A stretch of 64,000 nucleotides of DNA from Lycorma delicatula (taxonomy: Eukaryota; Arthropoda; Insecta; Hemiptera; Fulgoridae). Below the pieces are notes generated by a model. The model saw only the letters and a program-made list of their open reading frames with translations. It was not told the origin of the DNA and searched no databases. Location of the stretch: the NCBI RefSeq assembly GCF_047948215.1, contig NC_134460.1:128572324-128636323 (forward strand). Reading direction: 5' to 3'. Below, piece by piece: positions 24,026 to 35,200 of this stretch. The translations under genes were made by a program, and so were the position numbers. Every line of letters begins with the position of its first letter. The first letter of the stretch is position 1.

Positions 24026-26534
24026 CAACAAAGATGGAGGCGCCTACCTTGGTAAAATATTTCAGAGGTAAATTAGAGTCTAAAAAAAGGTGGAAGGTTA
24101 CAAAATTTAAGGAATGAAATGAATAGGATAAATGTAGATGTAGTAGGAATTAGCGAGGTTCAGTGAGAAGACTTTTGGCCAGGTGATTTTAGAATTATTA
24201 AATCCACTTCAAATAATGGGCAGGCAGGAGTAGGCTTCATAACAAGATGATAAGGAAGGGAGTAGAGTATTTCAAAATGCATAACAATAGAATCATTGTA
24301 ATAAGGATAAAATCAAAACCTAAACAATGATTGCTAACGTCTACATGCCTACAAGCACCCATGATGATGAGGTAGTGTAAACGAAGCAATTAAACATATA
24401 AAAGGGGATGAAAATTTAATAATAGTTGGAGATTGGAATGCAAGCAATGGAAAAAGCAAGGAAGGAAATACATAGTGGGTTTATACAGTCTGAGCAAAAG
24501 GAATGAGAGGGGGCAGAAGAGTTCTGAACAAAGTAATTGCCAACACCTAATTAAAAATCATAATAGAAGAATATACACATGAAAAAAACAGATTATATTA
24601 TGGTTAAGCAAAGATTTAGAAATAAATTCCAATGCAAAGCTTACCCTGGGGTAGACACATTGATAACCTTAATTTAGTGATAATGAAATTAGATTGGGGT
24701 TTACAATCCTGAAGAGGTGTCAGATGAATCAGAGAATTTAGAGAAGCTTGAGGAAGAGGAGGTAAAGAAGATTTTTGAAGACATTGTAAGAGGTTGAGTA
24801 AAAAAGATAATGTAGAAAATGTAAAAGAATGGGAGAATGTTAAAATGGAAATTCTTAAATCAGCAGAAGTGAACAAAGAGAACTGGTAGAAAATCTTGGA
24901 TTTCAGAGGATATATTGCAGCTGATTGATAAACATAGAAAATTAAGAATGCTAGTGATGAAGAAAGTAGAAGGAACTATCTACAATTAAGAAATACTATA
25001 AACAGGAAGTGCAAACTAGCAAAACAGTGGATTAAAGAAGTGTTCAGGATTGGAAAGGGAAATGAACATTGGTAAAATAGACAGAGCATACAGAAAGTTA
25101 TGGAAAACTTTGGGGTACATAAATTAAAATCAATGTGTTAAAGATGGTACACCAATTTATAGTACGAAAGGAAAAGTTGATAGTGGAATATATTGAGTTA
25201 CACGGAGAAAATGGTGTTATTGAAGAGGATGAAAGGGAAGAAACAATACAGAGATCGATTTTAAAGGAGCATTAAAAGATTTGTGGCATAAAGGCTCCTG
25301 GAACAGACAGAATACCTGCAGAATTACTGTGCAGGGCTGGTGAGGAGGCGATTGATAGATTATACAAACTGGAGTGTAATATTTACAAAAAAGGGAAGTT
25401 CCATCAGATGTCAAAAAGTGTTGTCATGATACCAAAGAAAGCAGCAGTTATATGAGAAGAATACAGAACATTATCTTAATTAAGCATGCATCAAAAATTT
25501 TAACTAGAATTCTATACAGAATTGACAGGAGAATGGAAGAAATGTTAGTAGACGAATTTGGTTTTAGGAAACTTATAGCGGACAAGGGAAGGTATTTTAG
25601 ATTTAAGCACTCAGATTAATAGTAGAAGAACATTTAAAGAAAAACAAACCAACAACATACTTGGCATTTATAGACCTAAAAATTTGACATTTGATAACTT
25701 AGACAGGAATAAAATACAGCATCTAAAAAAAAATTACGGTTCAAATACAGAGGTAGAAGAACATGAAGCTGTAATAAAAAAAAGAATGTAGTCTGACAAG
25801 GATGTTCCCTATCCCAGTTACTTTTTTTAATCTTTACATAAAAATTAATATCAATATTTACATAATGATTAATATCATTAACTTAAAAGAACAATTTAGA
25901 TCCGGAGTAACAGTACAAGGTGAAAATATAAAGATGCTATGATTTACTGATATAGTAATTTTAGCCAAGAGTAAAAAAAGGTTTAGAAGGAACAGTGAAC
26001 AGCATTGGATGAAGTCCTACGCAGAATTACTGCATGAAAATAAAGAACAAAAGTAATGAAATGTAGTAGAAATAATGATGGACCACTGAATATAAAAATA
26101 GGAAGAGAAAAATTCGTAGAGGTACAAGAATTTTGTTATTTGAAGTAGAATTACTAAGATGGACAAAGCAGGAGCGATACAAAATGCCGAATAGTATAGG
26201 CAAAGAATCCTTCATTCAGAAATATATCTCTTATTTAATAAAAAATTAATTTAAACATCAGGAAAAGATTTTTGAAAGTATATGTTGGAGCGTAGCTTTA
26301 TGTGGAAGTGAAACACGATTGGAGTACCTGAGAAAAAACAGGAATGTTAATCAGATGGGTGAATAAAATGACAAATGAAGAGGTGTTGCGGCAAATTGAT
26401 GAAGAATTTGGAAAAATATAGATAATATTATAAGACTTATATTATAGGACACATTAAGGCACCTGGAATAGTAGCTTAATATTGCAGACAGGTAGAAGGA
26501 AAAAAATTGTGCAGGAGGCAAAGTTTGGAATATG
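24026..26534 (+). pseudogene. RTE-type non-LTR retrotransposon, decayed copy in Rsf1 intron
   Basis: The copy lies on the + strand, opposite to Rsf1. The 5' end (ATGGAGGCGCCTACCTTGG) matches the start of the copy at 62264. The endonuclease domain is visible as MNRINVDVVGISEVQ (about 24120), AGVGF (about 24230), YMPTSTHDD (about 24345) and ENLIIVGDWNAS (24410-24445). The RT begins with a KAPGTDRIPAELLC block (about 25285-25330) and continues past KKPTTYLAFIDL (about 25645) to a damaged catalytic box (LXFTDIVIL, near 25940). The C-terminal part (GVLRQID, about 26380) leads to TTTGGAATATG, where the copy breaks off about 130 bp before the expected 3' end. There are numerous stops and frameshifts. 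Confidence 0.85.
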
Positions 26535-26551
26535 TTTTACATATTCCAAAC
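26523..26551. repeat. 12-bp perfect palindrome, 5-nt loop, at the 3' break of the retrotransposon
   Basis: GTTTGGAATATG (26523-26534), TTTTA, CATATTCCAAAC (26540-26551). The right side is the exact reverse complement of the retrotransposon's own GTTTGGAATATGTAAA, as seen in the copy near 37890. Confidence 0.9.
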
Positions 26552-29500
26552 GAGAGTATTAACTATAAAAAACCCCAAATATTGCAAACACAATTTGTGA
26601 AAACCTAAAATTTAATTAGTTTATAATTTCTAAATTGCACAACTTTTAAAGCCCATTTAAATTTTATACCCTTCAAATCTGCTGAGGCAAAAGTAACTAA
26701 TATTTAATTTTTAATTAGCAAAATAACTGTGTTAAAACCTAAGTTGAGTAAAAAAAAGGTAAACATTTATTTACCTTCTTGTAAATACTTTTTTATTTGG
26801 CAAAGAAACTTTTGCACAGACATGTATTTTTATAAAGCTGTACATGATACTACAGGAAACTAAAATTTCAGTCTGTACTTTTAACTACTCTAGTAGTTAA
26901 TGCAATACAAATAAAAATTATAACTCAGCTTTTTTTAATCAGTATAACAATATTCCTGTAACTTGATAGCTCAATGAATTATATTCTTTATCTGAAACAT
27001 ATGATTAACGGATACCAAATTTTGGATGCTACAGCATATAGAAAATTTATGTAATTTCAAAGGAATTGAGAGATACCACAAAAGCCTGCCTTCCCAAAAA
27101 ATTAAACTAAATCTGATTATTTTCCAATTTCAGCCTAACAATCTCCGTAACTTATATTTGTCATAATGACTGCTGCAAATTGTCATGTAACTGATCTTAA
27201 GATTCCATTTATATAATAATGCCGATCTATTAATAACTGTGCAATTCTAAATCCTATTCTATCATATGAAGAACATACCTTTACATTTTATGGTTTCCAC
27301 TAATAGTAATTTTGCTTCACTAAACCCAGAAGTAGAATTTAATGTGTTCATCTACATTTTTGAGAAAAACCTTCTGCAAGTGCAATTATTAAGAAAAATT
27401 GATTTATTCATAGTTAATGAATAATGTACTTTTCCATTACTGAATCTTCTCACTGTATACAAAGTCAAAAATACTCAGGCATCTAAGCTCTAGTGCTTGT
27501 GGAAATTTATTTAAGTCTCCAACAAAGTTGTGATAACAAAAATTGTAAGTTTTATATCCAAATAATTCCGATTTAATTTAAATGTAATATTGGACTAAGG
27601 ATTGAGAAAAAGCGATTTCAAAAAAAGTAAAAAATTTGTTTAAAATAATTACTCAGTTCAAGCAGAAATTGTTATATTAAGAAGAAAGGAAAACAATCTT
27701 ATATTTGTGAAAATTGGCTAAGATTTAAGATAAAGGATAGAAGCTGAAAATATTTTTATATAAATTAAAATATATAAAAAAACTTTTGCAGTTCTGTGCA
27801 AATAATTAGATTATCATTTCAGATGCCCTGACTTTCTGTCAGAATGCACTATACACATTTGATAATCGAGTAGAACCTATACAATGCTGCAACAGAGTGT
27901 ATTTATCGTCCAACCTTAAATTGAGCCTAGCTAAAGAACAATTGATCAGAAGAAAACTGTACACATTCCAAATAAATGTAAATTAAACCGAGGTAGCATT
28001 TTGTTCATTTGTAAAACACACCCATAGACTAAAAGAACGAACATTTAAGCGTATGGTACAGCTATTAGAAAAAGCATTTTTCACTCAATGTAGCTCTACT
28101 GTTTATGCTCACTGCAGTACTAGATTTTTGTTTACTGCTTTTGAAAGCTTTCTGCTTTAGATATTTGATGTTTTACAGTAGTAAAAGAATATTTTATGAC
28201 TAAATTAAAATGCAAATGTGGGTGATTATCCTGAACCAAGACCTATGGAAAACTAGTAAGATGAGAGGGTGAGCAAGTTTGTTACTTCCAAAGGATTGCT
28301 TGTTTAGGCCAAAACAACAGGTCTAAAGTGAAAAGGAAAATATTAAAAACCTGTAGAGTGGTAAGACTTAATGAGCAGGATGCTTATCTGATGGGCTTGA
28401 CCAAGGTTTGTTGTTGCCAGACATAGGTTATCAGAAGATTATTTTTTATGTGAAATTTACTGTTACCACTTTTAGTGGTACAAGATTTGTTTTCTATGTT
28501 TGACTTCAAAATTGACAGTCTTTTTACACACTCAAGAGGGTAAAGCAAATAAAGGGAGAAATGAGGTATGTCATTTGAAGCTTTTTGGTAATTTCAAAGT
28601 GTACTTTGTGAAACTATCCAAAAGCCTTAAGTGAGCAGCTGGGTATGTGGAAACATCACAAGTGTATTTACAGTCCTGCAATGTCAACTTTATACAGACG
28701 ATTTGCTACACACCAGATGAATTAATATACCTTTTTTTAAAGATCGCCTGGCCTGGCCAAGAACAATGATAAAAATGACTAGTGGCATTGAAAAAATTAG
28801 GTTTAAGGCTAGTTCAGTTAGTCACACATTCTAATGTAAATGTAAGAGATGAAGAATTTCTTTTTGATTTTTTATGTTGGCGTTGGAAGAGGGGAGGGAA
28901 GGGCATTCCATGACTTTTCAGTTTTTGATATACAAAACCAATAATTATATATATTTGGCATTAATCTGTCCTACTTACCTAAAGGTATAAAATCATTACA
29001 GATTTAAAAAAAAATTGAGGTATACCACCTTTTTCTTCTCACAAATCAACCAATCTTCAGTTATACACACACCACCAATTTTATATATAAGCACCCCCCA
29101 TTGTGGAATTACATTTCAAGCGAAATTGTATTTTCATTCCTCATACAATTGAAAAAAAATTCTATTTCACCCTCCCACCAAACACTTGACAAATATATTG
29201 TCTAATAAAAAAATCTTCAATAGGAAACACTAATAAGGCAAGAGTTAAGATTTTTTGGTTATGTACTAAGACATAACACTGTGCCAATGCAATTCCTGGT
29301 TTTCAATGATTTTTGTAAATTCTCCTCCCATTTAATGTTAAACTGTATTTAAGCTGGCATACCACTTGACTAGTCAAAAGCATAATCAGGTTTTATGATT
29401 AATACTACCCGAACCACTTTTTATTAAGACACCACTTTTTATTAAGACTAAACTTTTTAGACTAGGCTTTTCTTGTTTCCTCCTCAATATTGCATATCAT

Positions 29501-30507
29501 TTGGAAAAAAAAAATTTTTTACATAAGTTTTTTACCAATAAAATAGTATTTCCTATTTGGTTTTTGCACACTAGTATGTTATCTGAAATTCGATTAAATT
29601 CAATTAATTATAAGGGTTAAGTAATTTTAATCATGTATATTCACTACCAGGTATCTCCAGGTGAAAATTTAATTCAAGGCAGTGGTGGTAGTTAAAAACA
29701 AAGACCCCTTTGTTTTATAAAAGGGGATTTTGATCCAAAATTAATAAATTTTAAAATTTACCAATTTAGTTTTTACAAACTTTATGGACGTTAAAAATGC
29801 AAGCAATCGCAGCAAAAATAAACCAAATTACCTAAACGATAAGAGTACAATTAAGTACCTACAATAAGAATCTCAATTTTCGACACATTACAACCATTAA
29901 TCTTAAAAACTTTTTTTTTATTACTTTAACTCGTACGTTCTGACCGCTGTTTAGGTTTGCTTGAAATATTAATTATTAGGCAATTTATTCTTTGTATAAA
30001 TAATTTACCCCTCACTTTTTTAGTATCTGAATTAAAACAATTCATTTTATAAGCCAGTGGCTATAAAATTAAATTATGTAATGGCTGTTTTAAATTATTA
30101 CGATCTCATTAAACGTTTTGAATATTGCTTATTTAGGGGCTACAACCAAATTTACAATTAATTGCGTCCATAATACGCAGGTCTGTATCATTCGCATCAC
30201 AAAAGGGCGGTAATCCCATATCAAAAAATTCGATGAGAATTACCTTACATTTTAAAGAATTAACGTTTTCTTACTGAGCAATTTCTAAACCAAATAATAT
30301 TAAGTAAATGAAAAATTTTAATAGCTTATAACACTCGAACTTGGAGAAGTCAAACCGGGAATGGACATCCAAACATGAGATCGAAATAAATTATGAATAT
30401 TTCGTAAAATGATAAATTCAGGTCAGTAAACAATAACACCTTACACTCTAAAAACAAATGCTAACAATTGGCTTTCATTAAAAAAAAAACTATATAGTAA
30501 GAATTAC
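26552..30507 (-). other. Rsf1 first intron, 5' part
   Basis: About 4 kb with no recognised coding sequence. Slightly less AT-rich patches near 28200-28900 could be worn repeats, but I recognise no motif in them. Confidence 0.45.
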
Positions 30508-30610
30508 CTTAAATAAAACTTGAATCAGCAGCCGTCTGAAACACAGAACACCATCCAAGAATCAATACGAAGAAGAGGAAGAACAAGCCGGCGTCACTTT
30601 GTAATAAGGG
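30508..30610 (-). other. Rsf1: probable 5'UTR exon of Rsf1
   Basis: Minus-strand sequence TTTTATTTAAG|GTAATTC gives a fair donor at 30508/30507 and pairs with the acceptor at 22513-22514. The stretch upstream is the least AT-rich part of the region, with pyrimidine-rich CTTCCTCTTCTTC typical of a 5'UTR. The start of transcription is not visible; 30610 is an estimate. The exon contains a 9-residue upstream open frame (30554-30525). Confidence 0.45.
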
Positions 30611-31370
30611 GTTCACACAACCATAGCCAGAACTATTCTCGACCCCAAAACCTTTTCCGGTACTTCAACTATCAACCTTTAAAATTTAATTAAAGAACTT
30701 TCAAAAATAATATATTTTGTATACACACATTTAATTGCTTTTATTTTTATTGTTTATGTTACAAGGTAATTATCAAACAAAATTCACATTTAAAGACTAA
30801 CAATATTTGTAGTCTATTTATTAAATTCATGTTGTGTAGTTTTCTTTTTCCTACCTTAATTTGGGTATAAAATTTGTATTTAAGTATATTAAATTTTTTC
30901 CTCGAAATATATATAACTCGAATTGGAGAAGATAAATAATAAAAATAAGTAATATTCAAGAGCCCTCTGTCGGCACAGAGAAATACCAGCTATATGTACT
31001 CTTACACTACTGATATTTGTTATTTGCAACTATGTACTATATATTGCTTGCTGTTTTCGACTGGTTACAGATATGTAAGATTTTTGACAAATAATGCTTT
31101 ATGTGAGAATATCAAGTATATTATTGTTAAAATAGACATACACATTTTTTATTTATTGAAAAAAGGTATAGCAGTATTAATAGAGAGAAAATAAGTCTTC
31201 TTTATAAAATTTACTGAATTTTTACTCAGTACGAAGTTATTAGAAGTGTGCGTTGTTACAACTGATCATTGGGTTGTGAATGAAACAGCTGATTGTCAAT
31301 TTACTATTTATTGATCCCTAAATTAACGATTAGTGTTTCAAGGAGTTATTTATTTTTTTCTTTATTTTAG
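30611..31370. promoter_or_regulatory. candidate shared promoter region between Rsf1 and Ced-12
   Basis: About 0.8 kb separates the putative Rsf1 5' exon (minus) from the Ced-12 start (plus). The two genes are divergent with no other gene between them, so regulatory sequence for both must largely be here. No TATA box or other defined element could be assigned with confidence. The small open frames here (30759-30959, 30994-31194) look like noise. Confidence 0.4.
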
Positions 31371-31418
31371 TTGAAGTGGTGTTTTTGGTATAAACAGATG
31401 AACACTAAAGTGACAAAA

Positions 31419-32255
31419 ATGCCGGCAATGAGGGATACAAATGTAGTGAAGATTGCTGTAGAAATGCAAGACCAAGTTGCTCAGCTTATAGAATTCAAAC
31501 AGACGCAACCGCTGGCAGCTACAATTCAGGAATTATGCAATGGTTGGGGATTAACAGAACCAGATCAGTATGCGTTGCAATTTTCTGAAAATAATAATCA
31601 AAATTACATTACGGAAAAGAATAGAAACGAAATTAAAAATGGTTATGTGTTGAGGTTAACTTTTTCTCCATCTAGAACTGCTCATGACATATTACAGAAG
31701 CTGAATTCTGGATCCAATGAGGAAAAAATTACAGCTTTACAAAAATTATCCAAGTTGAGTACAGATGTAACATTTGCTCTGGAATTTATAAACAAACAGG
31801 GTCTTGCACTGATTATTAATCTTATTGAAAAAGCAAAGTGTAAAGGTGAAATGTTAGCACATTCACTAATGTCATTTGTTGAATTAATGGACCATGGTAT
31901 TGTATCTTGGGATATATTAGAAACACCTTTTATAAACACTGTTGCTAGTTATGTTAATAATCCATCTTCTGCGCAGGACAGTAGAGTCGTGAAAGCGTCA
32001 CTTTCAATTCTTGAAAGCATTGTTTTAAATAGTTCAGGGAAGTATGGACAAGTAGAAAAAGAAGTTGCTTTCACTAACATTATAACACATTTGCAAACAC
32101 AAAGTCCAGTTATTCAGCAGAATGCCATTGCATTAATCAATGCTTTATTTCAAAAGGCAAATCAAGAAAAGAAGAAAGAAATTGCGGCTGCTCTTTGCTC
32201 AAAGCAGGTTCGAAATATAATTATGGGAAGTGTGATTCACCCAGCTGGAGGGCAG
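31419..32255 (+). CDS. Ced-12: Ced-12 coding exon 1
   Basis: Residues 1-279. The start at 31419 is chosen because [16 protein letters not shown] aligns with the beginning of animal ELMO proteins and the context CAAAAATG is good. An in-frame ATG at 31398 would add seven residues, and an in-frame stop at 31368-31370 bounds the frame. The exon shows [13 protein letters not shown] (ubiquitin-like domain) and [16 protein letters not shown] with [15 protein letters not shown] (armadillo-type repeats). It ends GGQ|GTGAGT in phase 0. The TTTTAG at 31365-31370 may be an acceptor of a 5'UTR intron. Confidence 0.93.
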
Positions 32256-35200
32256 GTGAGTGGAGTGCTATTCTTTTTTATAGAATACTTGCCGGTTTAT
32301 TTCCATCTTGAATATAGATTAAATATATTTAAAATCTTCAAAATTTTTTAGGTTTTATAATATTAATTTTATTGTATTTTTGGCATTCTGTGAACTTTAT
32401 GCTAAAATATATTAATAATTACCCAGAATTCATGGAATTACCTCCAACAACATTTTGGAAGGTATTGTATAGTTCCTTCATCAATGGACTTCTAGATGTG
32501 TACTACAGGTTTTACTGACTGTAAAGTTGTTTAAACAGTAATCACACTTTATCATTCCACTCTGTGTTAACTGATTCAGTGTAATTATTTAAATAATTAT
32601 AATTTCAAAAAAAATACATTTCTATTTTTAGTGTTTAAAGTTGTCTGTTGCTTATTTATTTAGATGATACTAAATTTATTCTAATATATTTTTTGGATGA
32701 AAACATATGGAATCTTGTAGTTGCAATGGTTTTTTACATTGTACATAACTGTTTTTGTTTGCTGCTGGCTGGTAAGGTGAGATTAACTATTGAATGTGTA
32801 TTATTTAATTGTATTTGTCTATTTATAATCTTAAAAAAATGCTTGAAAATAAAACATGATAACTCCTTACATTATGTGTAACACATCTTGGCTTCTTGCT
32901 GAACCTTTTAAAGAGGTAAAGCTATTTTAAGAGTAGAATTTTTAATTTTCTTACATTTTACAGTCCAGTTGAGGTAAATACTGGAATTCAGTTCTCAATA
33001 TATGTTTAACAATATAAAAAAAAAGTTGGGGGTTTGCTCTTAACAATTCCCAAAAGTGCTGTTTATTAATCTATGACTAAAAAAGATCGATTATTGCAGT
33101 AATTAATAAGTTTTTATCATTTGATTTTGGATAACCACTCATATTAAGGAACCAAAATCTTTATAACGTAACAGAGTTCAAATTGAGGTAAGCTGTGAAA
33201 AGTAACTTTAAGTTTCATGTAAAGGAGAAAACTCACAGTCAGTAGTCAAACCTTTACATAAGATTATTTGAAATAAATAAATTAAACTTCAAACTGACTT
33301 CACCCATTTACAAAACTTAACATTTATTTCCAGATATTGATGATAAAATAATTATTTCATGTCATGGTGTATAGATTTGTAATGTTTAATTGCGTGGAAA
33401 GTTTATAAACAAACAAGGTGGAATTTTTTTCAGATTACACAAGAATGATAAGATGCATTTTTGCTGTGCATTTCTGAATACTCTAATTATGAATATAACA
33501 TTAAAAATTGATATAGAATAAAAATTATTTTGAATTTTTATGCTGTTTTTCTTTTTAAATAGGTGGGAACAGAGATGGCTCATCAGCTTTATGTGTTGCA
33601 AACGTACATATTTGGATTGCTAGAACAGAGAATGAATAAAACATTAGATTCTCAGGTGAAGTAAATTATGTTATAATTTTGTTGTTGGTGATATTGTTCT
33701 AAGTATTTTGTCTGACTCAATGTACTCTATTCTAGTTTCTTGAGTAAACAATGTTGTCTCTGATAAGCAGTTGTGGATTTTTTTTCAACCTCCGATTGTA
33801 CATCTAAGTAAACAAGAGATAGGTGGGAGCCAGGTCTGCACATCGTGTGATTACACCCTATATAACCACTGCAACCTCTGCCATTGCCAGCTCAATTACA
33901 TTGAGCTGAGCTACAGGCAATTGAATATGGTCGCTACGATTGACGCTCCCATCGAGTGTGATATGTTTTCTGCAACAGAAGAATGTAGCACTGCTGAAAT
34001 CCATCGCATAATGAGTCTAGGGTATGGTAAAAACTTCATGATTGATGGTAGTGTACGGGAATGGTTTAGGAAATTTACAGAAGGGGGAAAGAACGCATGT
34101 CCATTGCTACTTTACATCTGGTTGAACATGTTGATGAGTTTGTCTGTGACAAACGGAGGTTTATGATGTTCTGAGTGAACTCTTAGAAATCCCAGAAATT
34201 ACTAGGTCTTCTCTGTACACAATTGTGACTAAAGACCTAGATACAGGAAACTGTATGCATGTTGGGTGCCAAAAATGTTGATAAGTGATGATCACAAAAT
34301 GTGATCATCACTTATCAAATAACACAGCGAATGGCATCAGCTTTAATGTTTCTCACACGTTATGATAATGAGGGGGGAAGAGTTTTTAAAGTCTGTCTTT
34401 ACTGGTGATGAGACTTGGATCCAGAATGATAATCCAGAAACCAAAGACCAGACTAAGCAATGGTTGCACACTTCTCCAAACAAGCCTAAAAAGTTCAAAC
34501 AGACACTGAACAACAGGAAAACAATGGCTAAAGTTTTTTTTTTTGGGACTAAAGGTATCTTGCTGGTGGACTTTATGAAGGAGAAGAGAACAATAACAAA
34601 GGAAGTTTATTGTGAATCTTTATGTCGCCTCCAGAGCGATCCAGAACAAATGAAGAGGCACACACTCGTCCTGCATGGTTTTGATCCACGACAATGCACA
34701 AGTATTTTCACAATGATGTCTATTTGTGTACTGAGCTACTTGCCAATTGGTTTGATAAATTTTTATGAAATTTGATGTGGATGTATATGTGCAATATTTA
34801 CTGCTTTTTGTTTTCTTATTTTTTATTAAAAAGTTGATATTTGGATTTAATTTATATTCCTAAACCACTCCTAGTAGGAAATGTCCAATTCACTCAAAGA
34901 TAATCTTTTTCTCTTTACTTTTTTTGGTAGCAATGCACAGTGACTTATGTAACAATGATAAAAGCCATGGTTCTTTATTAATTGTAAAATAAATAAAATT
35001 GAATATAACTTAGTAATTTTTTAAATTGTTAAATTGTTGGTTAAATACATTTTCAATTTATTTATTGTATCATGCATAATGCATATTGAAAAAAATAAAT
35101 GTTTGTGGAAACTTCATTTACTTCATTAATTTCTAAGATAAAAAGTTCAAACAAAAACCACATTAATCTGTGTAAAACATAATAAAATAAAATATTTTTT

